Of a stretch of 64,000 nt of DNA, positions 35,801 to 43,730 are shown in pieces; position 1 is the stretch's first letter, and the number at the start of each line of letters is the position of its first letter. The translations under genes were made by a program, and so were the position numbers. The stretch comes from Bacteroidaceae bacterium (lineage in GTDB: Bacteria; Bacteroidota; Bacteroidia; Bacteroidales; Bacteroidaceae). A model generated the notes under the pieces. That model was given only the letters and a program-made list of their open reading frames with translations, was not told the origin of the DNA and searched no databases. The stretch lies in contig JAEEZS010000031.1 in the NCBI GenBank assembly GCA_016291905.1, positions 107,882 through 171,881 of the forward strand, given 5' to 3'.

Positions 35801-37271
35801 AGATGACACAGACTATTGGGATGCATACGATATGTTCTTGTATAAGCTTAATTCACAGTGCTACGTGATCAAGTCCGCTTGGGAAGTTGCTGACTGGGCC
35901 AAGGCCACGCTGTTCAACACCTTCGCTTACTCAAGAGCTGATGTTCCCGCCTTCGAGAACGCTTCCGATCCGAAGTACTTCGGTGCTCCCAACCTGGTCT
36001 ATCGCGCTGGTACCGAAGACTGGATGGCCGAACTGCTCTGGGAAGACGTTATGATTGAAAGCATTGACCACGATGGTCCTGGACTTCCGCTCACGGATCT
36101 CGATAATGATGGTCACTTCGATGTTCCTGGATACGGTATCTTCCTTGAGGATCTTCCTTGGTTAGAAGAAGGTGAAGGTGAATTGGTTACCATTCTGCCT
36201 CTTGACGAAGACAAGGCTGCCCGTGTGATGGACAAGTACGTCCTTGACGAGTACCTCCGTGCCGTTGGCTTCAACGAGTATTTCAATGCCGGTTTCTTCC
36301 CGTATGCTTTCGAGGTCCAGCTCGGCGATGCCGACCTCGACGCTACTCCTGAGGAAATGCACCAGTACTACAACGAGATTTTCTTCACTGCCCGTAAGGC
36401 TCTCTACACCGGTAAGTTCGACAAGAGCGACCGCTCGGTTGTCATCCCGTTCAACGGTGCCGCTTGGGAGGATGAGGCTTGCGAGACTCCTGCTACCGTC
36501 CGCTACTTCAGCGCTGGCTATCTGACCGACGACAACAAGGCTACTTACAAGTTCTCGAAGAAGATGAGAAACGGCAAGCCCTCTAACGAGCTTACTTCCG
36601 GCTATCCTTACCTTGTTTGGAGTGACAGTGGCACGAGCGAGTTCGATGTCTACTTCACTGGTGAGAACGTGACCATGCGCCGCAACTCGGAGGATTCTTA
36701 CTCCGGTGGCCTCAATGAGGTTGTGGTTGACCTGAACTCCAGCTGGGGTCAGACTCTTACCGAAGGTATGATGATCGGTTCCTACCGCTACATCTACGAC
36801 TATGAGTTGTTTGCTGAAATCGGTGCTGAGTACTTCGAGACCGTCACCGAGGAGGACCTTGAGGAAATGGGCTTCTGGGAGAGACTGGCTTATGAGTATC
36901 AGCTCGAGCAGTACAACCAGATTGAGATCTGCCGCTACTCGTCCTACATGGGCAACCCCGTCAAGTTGGATCGTACCCTCCTTGCCGAGTATGATAAGGA
37001 TGACAAGCATCATCTGAACCTCCTCCATCCTGAGAAGCACTCTGGTATTGTTCCGTTCCACTGCGCTCTGGTCTTCGCCGGTGCTAACAGCGGCAATACT
37101 GGCTACTCCATCAGCATCCGCTTCGACGACGACGATGCTACGCTGATCGAGGACGTCATGGCCGTTGAGAGCGTCAACACTGACATGTTCGACGTGATGG
37201 GTCGCAAGATCACCGAGCCTGTTAAGGGTCAGATCTACATCCAGAACGGTAAGAAGTTCATTGTGAAGTAA
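32862..37271 (+). CDS. Very large secreted protein with a type IX secretion tail
   Basis: A 1469-residue exported protein: signal peptide MRKTKTLLMMAMALLFSGAAFA, a long beta-rich body with no family I recognise, and a C-terminal MFDVMGRKITEPVKGQ, IYIQNGKKFIVK tail of the T9SS type A sorting kind. The first 150 residues (ENVLSPSDRKYKD, LHPLTDYWYEVKVEVNG) look like a fibronectin/Ig-like strand pattern. The body is acidic, rich in Tyr, Trp and Asp, and lacks low-complexity repeats. Codon use is strongly biased to C-ending codons, hinting at high expression. Long minus-strand frames within it are shadows. Surface location is likely; function is unknown. A 50-codon gene and a strong terminator follow. 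Confidence 0.8.
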   Translation: MRKTKTLLMMAMALLFSGAAFAASNIQTVLGQVGESVELTEGEDGPRVMGIYQQLTVKFSNDFVNEYKNFDKVVTVSYGENVLSPSDRKYKDKVEYLVEENQNQKVINFVLDYLHPLTDYWYEVKVEVNGRVVTSYEGVFTSYLGDLADPLPNIIAMKLLEQKADVTVSGLKNVKTISGELIVLSEATFDVTLTNQHLAQTETLAEGETASAQAFTYTHEDAQGAFLVYGDNIVAEITLSYNGKSLTRQATQEFGSDVMNPLWVYVVPANSGTKGQYDIVVKGMPIPVTATSADMQVQTRKVGDTAWGEVYGVSRLTDAGEEQFRIKDTELLVRDADVFDYPEEGFEFRLVIGFWVNGDHYTFTLDNAHAIFDPYAWAYNFVPRWNNGNPDLYSKNIDKTTQEKVKTLVNSLITDGYWDGKAADGSVYPQDIAFGAKVDDSYISDATQTPADTKANVSIALSPNLDPADGLTENDSVWVEWEYYIIYEKWQNHNFYPEVIAIEPHIYEQAFKDAIFEDWAYTPYVGTDSEYLGVKAVRVFVDEEFGDMVEFNRPCYFNNGERMKTITCVVYMKDNSVQNPAWVKVGSSQFKLNANKTNKTFTNRVAVDASKAINKDFNNYCEVKVVVYGNNYENYTAEITDVFSAPNRSGVATVTEVQQPVSFTLQQLNVDPVLSLTGFKGEYQIYGTLQKLEANEDGTLKLVDGEPVPVGEPMVAPVLYRDKDFLGLSEVTDGLVHNDKIDEQGFLFPNVEQETWYQANIEFEYAAIRDILDEDGEVVVDTVWMKGKVEFAKGVDNPFKTGKVPEAGELTVRTPRYVITETPGQIIARLRFLTGDDDDELYVKIPGFNGGKPYKADGTEEVEDPVWDSENHKWITEKHTLKTVELLLTVDLDVTTLDIPARYDIPYSAYIQDGDYQTAYESITLQDFRAVHTPVPYARYYTAAPWLYISKEDLAKYYELEDKLYYAPGRRAPLTPDEPEDDTDYWDAYDMFLYKLNSQCYVIKSAWEVADWAKATLFNTFAYSRADVPAFENASDPKYFGAPNLVYRAGTEDWMAELLWEDVMIESIDHDGPGLPLTDLDNDGHFDVPGYGIFLEDLPWLEEGEGELVTILPLDEDKAARVMDKYVLDEYLRAVGFNEYFNAGFFPYAFEVQLGDADLDATPEEMHQYYNEIFFTARKALYTGKFDKSDRSVVIPFNGAAWEDEACETPATVRYFSAGYLTDDNKATYKFSKKMRNGKPSNELTSGYPYLVWSDSGTSEFDVYFTGENVTMRRNSEDSYSGGLNEVVVDLNSSWGQTLTEGMMIGSYRYIYDYELFAEIGAEYFETVTEEDLEEMGFWERLAYEYQLEQYNQIEICRYSSYMGNPVKLDRTLLAEYDKDDKHHLNLLHPEKHSGIVPFHCALVFAGANSGNTGYSISIRFDDDDATLIEDVMAVESVNTDMFDVMGRKITEPVKGQIYIQNGKKFIVK

Positions 37272-37313
37272 TCACATATTAATAGGTATTAATTAGTTTA
37301 ACAAAACAGAGAA

Positions 37314-37466
37314 ATGAAAAAGTATTTGAAACCTGCATTGGAGATTGCTGAAGTCCTCAACGTGAGCATGATTGCAGCTTCCGATGGTTACAACAGCGAC
37401 CCCGAGAACAAGGATCCCCTCGATCCTATTCCTGGAAACAGATCTCCCTTCCAGAGAAGATGGTAA
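37314..37466 (+). CDS. 50-residue peptide downstream of the large secreted protein
   Basis: Reads MKKYLKPALEIAEVL, NVSMIAASDGYNSDPEN, KDPLDPIPGNRSPFQRRW. It starts 42 bases after the previous stop, with A-rich sequence before the ATG, and ends just before a strong terminator, so it is the last gene of that transcript. The MKK-Y-KP-E-V opening followed by a short hydrophobic stretch and a Gly/Asp/Pro-rich tail resembles small peptides I associate with Bacteroidales surface-protein loci; I know no function. A modified-peptide precursor is conceivable, but no maturation gene is adjacent. Confidence 0.65.
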   Translation: MKKYLKPALEIAEVLNVSMIAASDGYNSDPENKDPLDPIPGNRSPFQRRW

Positions 37467-37490
37467 TCAACCGTTAACCCGGTAAGTTCA

Positions 37491-37523
37491 GGGGGGCAGC
37501 TCAGCTGCCCCCCTTATTGTTTT
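37491..37523 (+). terminator. Strong terminator after the 50-residue peptide gene
   Basis: GGGGGGCAG (37491-37499), loop CTCAG, CTGCCCCCC (37505-37513), then TTATTGTTTT. A nine-base GC-rich stem with T-rich tail, 24 bases past the stop. Confidence 0.92.
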
Positions 37524-37585
37524 CCCTGAGATGTCGGCTTCGCTGATGTAGTTGCGTCTAAGCCATGTTTTATTCTACGAGCGCA

Positions 37586-37663
37586 TAGAAGCTGATTCTG
37601 TCATTGCAGAATCAGCTTCTAAAAAATTAGAATCAGCTTCTGCGCCGACAGAAGCTGATTCTA
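37586..37663. repeat. Two back-to-back 15-bp hairpins built from one repeated 15-mer
   Basis: TAGAAGCTGATTCTG (37586-37600) and its perfect complement (37607-37621) enclose a 6-base loop. TAGAATCAGCTTCTG (37628-37642) and its complement (37649-37663) enclose another 6-base loop. All four arms are versions of one near-palindromic unit centred on AAGCTGATT. The 14-mer TAGAATCAGCTTCT recurs at 58589-58602 inside element copy B. The stretch 37467-37766 holds the terminator, these hairpins and a TTTCGGCT hairpin at its end, and no gene. Confidence 0.85.
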
Positions 37664-37749
37664 TTCCTCCGCTGACTTCTGCCAACCCAAAAGTCAACTA
37701 TTACTTATTTCTAAACCTTCAACGAAGTTGAAACTAAACCCCTAAACTT

Positions 37750-37766
37750 TTTCGGCTCAGCCGAAA
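37750..37766 (-). terminator. Hairpin after the HypD activase gene
   Basis: TTTCGGCT-C-AGCCGAAA, a perfect 8-bp stem directly abutting the stop codon of the minus-strand activase gene. There is no T-run after it (AAAGTTTAGGGG), so it may protect the mRNA 3' end rather than terminate. The same TTTCGGC/GCCGAAA hairpin with TTTAGGGG flanks recurs at 41143-41159. Confidence 0.5.
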
Positions 37767-38732
37767 CTACCCCCCAATCCTCGCTTTCAGTCCGTGGGCG
37801 GCAAGGAGTTCAAGGCTGCGTTGCTGGACTGCATCGGAAGGTGGTGACATGGGAATGCCGTCAGGATTGTAGGTAGTGCCGAGCTTTTCGTGCTTACCCT
37901 TGCCGATATCGTGGTAGATGAGCAGGTTCACCACCTCGGGCTGCGTGGGCAGCGAGGCGAGGAAACGGGCTGAGGCGCAGATGTTCTGCTCATCGGCATT
38001 GACACCCTCGATGAGGGGAATGCGTACCCAGTAAGGTGCGCCCAGCGTGGCAACGAGGCGGATATTGTCGAGGATGCGCTCGTTGGTGACGCCCGTGTAG
38101 CGTTTGTGCTGCGTAGCGTCCATGTGCTTGAGGTCGATGAGGAAGAGCTCGCAACGTTCTGCCACACGCCGAACGACATCGGCAGAGGTGTGGAGCGTGG
38201 TGTCGACGGCACGATGGAAGCCGCGTCGGCCCAGTTCGTCAAGGAGCTCGGTGGCATAGTCGGGGTGCATGAGGGGCTCGCCTCCGCAGAGGGTGACGCC
38301 GCCCCCGCTATCCTCCATCACCTTGCGCTCCTTCTCTATGACAGCCATCAGCTCCTCCAAGGGCCACGCACGTCCGCTCATCTTCAGCGCCGTCGTGGGG
38401 CAGGCATCGGCACACGCTCCACAGAGGATGCAAGCCTCCCCCATAGCCTCCCCCGTCCCCTCCTGAAGGAGGGGAGACCAAAGCTCCCTTTCCTTTAGGA
38501 GAGGGCTGGGGAGAGGCCTTGGTATGGCTCTCTGGGGGCAGACGGCGACGCACGTCCCGCAGCCGATACACTTGTTCGGCGTATAGAGCCGTTGCGGTTT
38601 TGGGCTTTGTCCTTCAGGATTGTGGCACCATACACATCGCAGCGGGCATCCCTTCAGGAATATCGTCGTCCGTATGCCCGGCCCGTCATTGAGAGCGAAA
38701 CGTTTTATGTCGAATATGAGGGGCATGGTCAA
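37767..38732 (-). CDS. Glycyl-radical enzyme activase for the HypD-like enzyme, with an in-frame repeat insertion
   Basis: A 321-residue radical-SAM activase of the PflA-like type that installs the glycyl radical on the neighbouring enzyme. The radical-SAM cluster Cys29-x3-Cys33-x2-Cys36 is in KGCPLRCVWC. Two ferredoxin-type motifs follow: Cys55/58/61/65 and Cys101/104/107/111. The segment between them, residues about 72-98 (RPLPSPLLKERELW, SPLLQEGTGEAMGE), is much longer and more basic/Pro-rich than usual and is encoded by a palindromic repeat (38445-38518). The frame stays open. Its ATG directly follows the HypD stop, so the pair is co-translated. Confidence 0.9.
   Translation of the reverse strand: MTMPLIFDIKRFALNDGPGIRTTIFLKGCPLRCVWCHNPEGQSPKPQRLYTPNKCIGCGTCVAVCPQRAIPRPLPSPLLKERELWSPLLQEGTGEAMGEACILCGACADACPTTALKMSGRAWPLEELMAVIEKERKVMEDSGGGVTLCGGEPLMHPDYATELLDELGRRGFHRAVDTTLHTSADVVRRVAERCELFLIDLKHMDATQHKRYTGVTNERILDNIRLVATLGAPYWVRIPLIEGVNADEQNICASARFLASLPTQPEVVNLLIYHDIGKGKHEKLGTTYNPDGIPMSPPSDAVQQRSLELLAAHGLKARIGG
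38445..38518 (-). repeat. Palindromic repeat inserted in frame in the activase gene
   Basis: CCCCTCCT (38457-38464) pairs with AGGAGGGG (38467-38474); a second C/T-rich block with TTTAGGAGAGGG follows at about 38482-38505. The GCCTCCCCC and GAGAGGCC ends bound it. From memory this resembles a repeat widely scattered between genes in Bacteroidetes. Here it adds about 25 codons between two Fe-S motifs without breaking the frame. Confidence 0.75.
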
Positions 38733-41120
38733 TCAAAATGCATCGTTTTCTGTGCGGGCGATGATTTCGTTCTGGAGCTGGGTGGTCATGTCGTTGAAGT
38801 AGTCGGAGTAGCCTGCTACGCGGACGAGGAGGTCCTTGTAGTTGTCAGGATGCTGCTGGGCATCCAAGAGTGTCTCCGTGTCAACGATGTTGAACTGGAT
38901 ATGATGGCCTCCCAAGGAGAAGTAGGTGCGGATGAGGGCAGCGAGCTTGCAGAGGTCCTCCTCACGACGGAGCAACGAGGGCACGAAGCGGACGTTCAGC
39001 AGGGTGCCTCCGCTCTTCGTCTGGTCGAGCTTGCCCAGCGACTTGATGACGGACGTGGGGCCTTGGGTGTCGGCACCATGCGAGGGTGATGTGCCGTCGC
39101 TGATGGCGAACTTGGCAAGGCGTCCGTTAGGTGTGGCGTTACAGACGGAGCCGAAGTAGTTGTGGCAGGTGGTGCTGAGCATGTTGAGGTGCGTCTTGCC
39201 GCCACGGGTGTTGGGATGTCCATCAATGGCGCGGACGAGGTCGTTGTAGATACGTACTGCGAGGTCATCGGCATAATCGTCGTCGTTGCCGAAGAAGGGA
39301 GTGTGGTTCATGATGTACTGGCGCATGACCTCCAGTCCCTCGAAGTCGGTGTCGATAGCGCGAATAAGCTCGTCCATCGTATAGCGGCTCTCTTCAAAAA
39401 CGTGCTTGCGGAGGGTGGCGAAGCAGTCGGTTGTGGTGCCGAGGCCGGTGCATTGGATGTATTGTGTGTTGTAACGTGCGCCACCACTATAATAGTCCAT
39501 GCCTTTCTCGATGCAGTCGTCGATGAAGAGGCTGAGGAAGGTGGCGGGGGCGTAGAGGCTGAACATGCGTTCAATATAGTTATTGACGGCCAGCTTCATG
39601 TTGACGAAGTGAACCATCTGCTTGTGCCAAGCTTCGTACAGTTCATCGAAGTTTTTGAAATCTCTTGGGTTACCTGTTTCCAGTCCCAGTTTCTTTCCCG
39701 TGACGGGATCGATTCCGTTGTGTAACGTTATTTCAAGGATTTTCGGGGTGTTCAGGTAGCCCGTGAGCAGGTAAGCCTCCTTGCCGAAGGCACCCACCTC
39801 GATGCAGCCCGAGCAGCCTCCTTCGCGGGCATCCTCAAGGGATTTGCCCTGACGGACGAGCTCCTGCACGTAGGCATCGGGGTTGAAGACGCTGGGGTAG
39901 CCGTGTCCCTGACGGATGACGCGGCAGCCAGCCAGCAGAAATTCGTCGGGGGTCTCGCGGCTGATGTGGATGGAGAGGCCGGGCTGCAGCTCGTGGAGCT
40001 CCTCCTGAATCTCCAGAATCATGTAGGAGAGTTCGTTGGAGGCATCCTTGCCGTTGCGGTCAATGCCGCCTATGTTGATGTTCGTAAAGTCGTTGTAGGT
40101 GCCGCTCTCTAGCGCCGTGATGCCCACCTTAGGCGGGGCAGGCTGGTTGTTGAATTTGATCCAGAGGCACGAGAGCAGTTCCTTGGCCTTGTCGCGGGTG
40201 AGGGAGCCGTCGGCCAATCCTTGCTCGTAGAAAGGACGGAGGTGCTGGTCGATGTGTCCTGGGTTCATGGAATCCCAACCGTTGAGCTCGGTGACGGTAC
40301 CGAGGTGGACGAACCAGTACATCTGAATGGCTTCCCAAAGGTTGCGTGGGGCGTGGGCGGGTACGTGGTGGCAGACCTCGGCAATCTGTAGCAATTCAGC
40401 ACGACGCTGTGGATTCTGCTCCGCAGCAGCCATTTTTTCAGCCAGTTCGGCATGGCGCTCAGCAAAGAGGATGGCGGCATCGCATGAGATAGCCATCGCC
40501 TCCAGTTCTTGCTCACGGTCAGTAGCAATGGGGTCGTTGATATAGTCGAGCGAGGCAATCTTCTCCTCAATGCGGCGTTTCACGTCAAGCAGTCCACGAT
40601 GGTACATCTTTCCGTCCATAGCCGTGTGACCGGCGGCACGTTGCTCCATGAACTCGGTGAAGACACCGGCATGGTAGGCCTCCTCCCACGCGTTGGAGAC
40701 GTGGCTGAAGATGCGTTCACGCTGCGTGCGCCCCTGCCAATAGGGGATGACCTCGCGTTCGTAGGTGTCGATGTCGGCCTGGCTGATGTGGTAGGGCTGC
40801 AGTTCGCGGGTGTCGAGTACGTGGAGGTCCTCCACGCTGTGGCACGTCAGTTCAGGGAAGGTGGGCACGGCCTTGGGCAGTGGACCGCGTTCGCCCACGA
40901 TGAGCTCGTCGTCGCCGATATAGATGGTTTTTTTCTTGCAGATTTCGTAGAAGTTGCGGGCGCGGAGGATGCAGTTCGGCATCTTGCCGTAGTTCTCCTT
41001 ATAGAAAGCCGTCTCGATGAGGGCGCGCTCGATGGTGAGCGTGGCTGGGGTGTCGAGACTCTGCTGGTGCAGGCGTTTGATGCGGGCGTTCATGCCGCCG
41101 TCGTTCTGGGGGTATTTCAT
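38733..41120 (-). CDS. hypD: Glycyl-radical trans-4-hydroxy-L-proline dehydratase (HypD)
   Basis: A 795-residue glycyl-radical enzyme. The thiyl Cys439 and Glu441 are in GGCSGCIEVGAFG and the radical Gly770 is in RVAGYSDYF. The active-site residues I recall from C. difficile HypD (Phe152, His160, Asp278, Ser334, Phe340, Cys434, Glu436, Tyr450, Thr645) all recur here at a constant +5: Phe157, His165, Asp283, Ser339, Phe345, Cys439, Glu441, Tyr455, Thr650. HypD dehydrates hydroxyproline to pyrroline-5-carboxylate in anaerobes. The activase gene follows with no gap. No proC is next to it, but pruA, which oxidises the product to glutamate, is in the same gene run. The reference residue numbers are from memory. 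Confidence 0.9.
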   Translation of the reverse strand: MKYPQNDGGMNARIKRLHQQSLDTPATLTIERALIETAFYKENYGKMPNCILRARNFYEICKKKTIYIGDDELIVGERGPLPKAVPTFPELTCHSVEDLHVLDTRELQPYHISQADIDTYEREVIPYWQGRTQRERIFSHVSNAWEEAYHAGVFTEFMEQRAAGHTAMDGKMYHRGLLDVKRRIEEKIASLDYINDPIATDREQELEAMAISCDAAILFAERHAELAEKMAAAEQNPQRRAELLQIAEVCHHVPAHAPRNLWEAIQMYWFVHLGTVTELNGWDSMNPGHIDQHLRPFYEQGLADGSLTRDKAKELLSCLWIKFNNQPAPPKVGITALESGTYNDFTNINIGGIDRNGKDASNELSYMILEIQEELHELQPGLSIHISRETPDEFLLAGCRVIRQGHGYPSVFNPDAYVQELVRQGKSLEDAREGGCSGCIEVGAFGKEAYLLTGYLNTPKILEITLHNGIDPVTGKKLGLETGNPRDFKNFDELYEAWHKQMVHFVNMKLAVNNYIERMFSLYAPATFLSLFIDDCIEKGMDYYSGGARYNTQYIQCTGLGTTTDCFATLRKHVFEESRYTMDELIRAIDTDFEGLEVMRQYIMNHTPFFGNDDDYADDLAVRIYNDLVRAIDGHPNTRGGKTHLNMLSTTCHNYFGSVCNATPNGRLAKFAISDGTSPSHGADTQGPTSVIKSLGKLDQTKSGGTLLNVRFVPSLLRREEDLCKLAALIRTYFSLGGHHIQFNIVDTETLLDAQQHPDNYKDLLVRVAGYSDYFNDMTTQLQNEIIARTENDAF

Positions 41121-41123
41121 ATT

Positions 41124-41173
41124 AGGGGTTTAGGGGTTTAGTTTTCGGCTGCGCCGAAAGGTTTAGGGGTTTA
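41124..41173. repeat. TTTAGGGG repeats around a TTTCGGC hairpin
   Basis: TTTCGGC-TGC-GCCGAAA (41143-41159) is flanked by TTAGGGGTTTAGGGGTTTA on the left and GGTTTAGGGGTTTA on the right. It fills the 42-base gap between the GH94 and hypD genes. Related sequence is in the gap before GH94 (43702-43740, TTTTG/CAAAA with GGTTTAAGGGTTTA) and after the activase (37731-37766). The hairpin may set mRNA segment stability within the operon. Confidence 0.65.
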
Positions 41174-43694
41174 AGTGGGAGCCTAAGACAACTTCGACTT
41201 CGTGAGAGCCGGGGAGGATGGGGAGGGTAGTGCCTGTGAGCGGTTGGCCATCAAAGGTGATGGCTGCAACGCCGTGACAGACGCCGTGGGGGTTGTGAAC
41301 AATGATGTGATAGGTGGCACCGCGGAACCGGCGCGTGACTTCGTAGCTCCGCCAGCGGGAGGGGATGCAGGGGTCGATGACGAGGCCGTCGTAGGTGGGA
41401 CGGATGCCGAGGATATACTGCGTGATGGCCAGCCAGTTCCAAGCTGCTGTACCCGTGAGCCAACTGTTCTTGCCTTCGCCCGGACGGGCAGCGTCCTTGC
41501 CGGCTACCATCTGACAATAGACATAAGGCTCTACCTTGTGGAGCGTTTGGTCGGTGATATAGGCGGGGGAGATTTTGCAATAGTGGGCATAGGCGTCATC
41601 TCCTCGTCCGGTCAAGGTCTCACCGATGATTACCCAGGGATTGTTATGGCAGAAGATTCCCGCATTCTCCTTGTAGCCTGCGGGGTAGGAGGAAATTTCG
41701 CCCATCTCCACGTGGTAGGTGGTGAAGGCCGGGTGATTGAGCACCATGCCGTGCGGGGTGTCAAGCAGACGGTTGACGCTGTCGAGGGCCTTATCGACCA
41801 TTCCTTCCTCACGGCCGATGCCAGCCATGGTACACCAGCCTTGACTTTCAATGAACAGCTGTCCTTCGGTGTTCTCGTGGCTGCCGATTTTCTGGCCGTG
41901 GAAGTCGTAGGCTCGCAGGAACCACTCACCGTCCCAGCCATAGCGTTTGACAGCCTCTTCCATAGTGGCCACAGCCGCATCTACCTGTCTTGCCTCATCG
42001 GGGTTGGTGATGAGGGATGAGAGGGTGGGGGTGTCTGCCAGATAACGTAGCAGTGCCGCGTATTCGCGGCCTTCGCAGACGAAGAGTCCAGCTATCATCA
42101 GGCTTTCAGCCTTTGAGCCCTCGGTCTTGTTCTCCGTTGTCTGGAAACTCTCATCGGGGTCGAGGCTGAAACAGTTGAGATTGAGGCAGTCGTTCCAATC
42201 GGCACGGCCAATGAGGGGAAGGCCATGAGGACCGAGGTTATTAGTGACGTGACGGAACGACACACGCAGATGCTCCAGCAGCGACACTTCGCTACCGGGC
42301 TGGTTGTCGAAGGGCACAGGCTCGGAGAGGATGCTGAAGTCGCCCGTCTCCTTGAGGTAGGCCACGGTGCCAAAGATGAGCCAGAGGGGGTCGTCGTTGA
42401 AACCGCTGCCAATGTCGTTGTTGCCCCGTCGGGTGAGGGGCTGGTACTGGTGGTAACAGCCGCCGTCGGGGAACTGCGTGGCAGCAATGTCGAGGATGCG
42501 CCCACGGGCACGGGCGGGTATCTGATGGACGAAGCCCACGAGGTCCTGGTTGCTGTCGCGGAAACCCATGCCCCGCCCGATGCCACTCTCGAAGAAGCTG
42601 GCCGAGCGGGAGAAGTTGAACGTCACCATGCACTGGTATTGGTTCCAGATGTTCACCATGCGGTCAGTGCGCTCGTCTTCAGAGTGTACACTAAACTGTC
42701 CCAGCAAAGCGTCCCACTGTGCCTTCAGTTGGTCGAAGGCTGCCTCCACCTTTGCTACGGTGTCGAAGCGGGCAAGAGTGGCGCGGGCACCTGCCTTGTT
42801 GATGAGTGTTACGTCGCTGTCCTGACTGCTGAGCAATTCGCCCCGTTGTTTGCGGACAAGTTCGGCCGAGTCGAACTTCTGTTCCGGTTCGTTTTCCTCA
42901 TAGCCCAGCACAAAGATGAAATCCTTGGTCTCGCCGGGTTCCAGCGTGACTTCCAAATAGTGGCTGGCAATAGGACTCCAACCGTGGGCCATGCTGTTCG
43001 ACGGCCGTCCGAGGGTGACACATTGGGGACAACTGAAGTCGTTGTAGAGGCCGATGAATGTTTCACGGTCGGTATCGAAGCCTTGCACGGGGACATTCAC
43101 GCCATAGTAGGCGTAGTGGTTGCGACGCTCCTTGTACTCCGTCTTGTGGTAAATGACGCTGCCATCGACTTCCACCTCGCCAGTGGAGAGGTTGCGCTGG
43201 AAGTTTTCCATGTCCGTAGCGGCATTCCAGAGACACCATTCGATGAATGAGAACAGTTTCAGTGACTTTCGCTCCTTGCCGAGGTTGGCGAGAGTGAGGC
43301 GTTGCACCTCTGCCTTTGTCTCCAGAGGAACAAAGAAGAGCACCGAGGCCTTCACACCGTCCAGCCCGCCTGTGATGCGGGTGTAGCCCATGCCGTGCCG
43401 GCATTCGTAGCTGTCGAGCGGAGTCTTGCATGGCTTCCAGCAGGGGCTCCACACGGTTTCGCCGTCGCAGATATAGAAATAACGTCCTCCTGCATCCATC
43501 GGCACCCCGTTGTAGCGGTAGCGCGTGATGCGGCGGAACTTTGCATCGCGGTAGAAGCAATATCCCCCCGCTGTGGCCGAGATGAGTGAGAAGAAGTCCT
43601 CACTACCCAGATAGTTTATCCAGGGCCAGGGTGTGGCGGCATCCGTGATGACGTATTCACGTGCGGCATCGTCAAAGTACCCGAAAGACTTCAT
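41163..43694 (-). CDS. GH94 cellobiose-phosphorylase-like enzyme
   Basis: An 843-residue GH94 phosphorylase, which cleaves a beta-glucosyl disaccharide with phosphate to give a sugar-1-phosphate. The opening [27 protein letters not shown], the [15 protein letters not shown] segment near 375 and [10 protein letters not shown] near 433 with the general-acid Asp are typical of cellobiose phosphorylases. No signal peptide, so cytosolic. Length is slightly above the usual 800-820. It is on the same strand and 36-42 bases from pepP and hypD. Its sugar role is hard to connect with amino-acid catabolism, so it may be a passenger. Cellobiose is the likeliest substrate, but other beta-disaccharides are possible. 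Confidence 0.85.
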   Translation of the reverse strand: MKSFGYFDDAAREYVITDAATPWPWINYLGSEDFFSLISATAGGYCFYRDAKFRRITRYRYNGVPMDAGGRYFYICDGETVWSPCWKPCKTPLDSYECRHGMGYTRITGGLDGVKASVLFFVPLETKAEVQRLTLANLGKERKSLKLFSFIEWCLWNAATDMENFQRNLSTGEVEVDGSVIYHKTEYKERRNHYAYYGVNVPVQGFDTDRETFIGLYNDFSCPQCVTLGRPSNSMAHGWSPIASHYLEVTLEPGETKDFIFVLGYEENEPEQKFDSAELVRKQRGELLSSQDSDVTLINKAGARATLARFDTVAKVEAAFDQLKAQWDALLGQFSVHSEDERTDRMVNIWNQYQCMVTFNFSRSASFFESGIGRGMGFRDSNQDLVGFVHQIPARARGRILDIAATQFPDGGCYHQYQPLTRRGNNDIGSGFNDDPLWLIFGTVAYLKETGDFSILSEPVPFDNQPGSEVSLLEHLRVSFRHVTNNLGPHGLPLIGRADWNDCLNLNCFSLDPDESFQTTENKTEGSKAESLMIAGLFVCEGREYAALLRYLADTPTLSSLITNPDEARQVDAAVATMEEAVKRYGWDGEWFLRAYDFHGQKIGSHENTEGQLFIESQGWCTMAGIGREEGMVDKALDSVNRLLDTPHGMVLNHPAFTTYHVEMGEISSYPAGYKENAGIFCHNNPWVIIGETLTGRGDDAYAHYCKISPAYITDQTLHKVEPYVYCQMVAGKDAARPGEGKNSWLTGTAAWNWLAITQYILGIRPTYDGLVIDPCIPSRWRSYEVTRRFRGATYHIIVHNPHGVCHGVAAITFDGQPLTGTTLPILPGSHEVEVVLGSHLNP

Positions 43695-43730
43695 ATAATA
43701 TTAGGTTTATTTTTGGCTGCGTCAAAAGGT

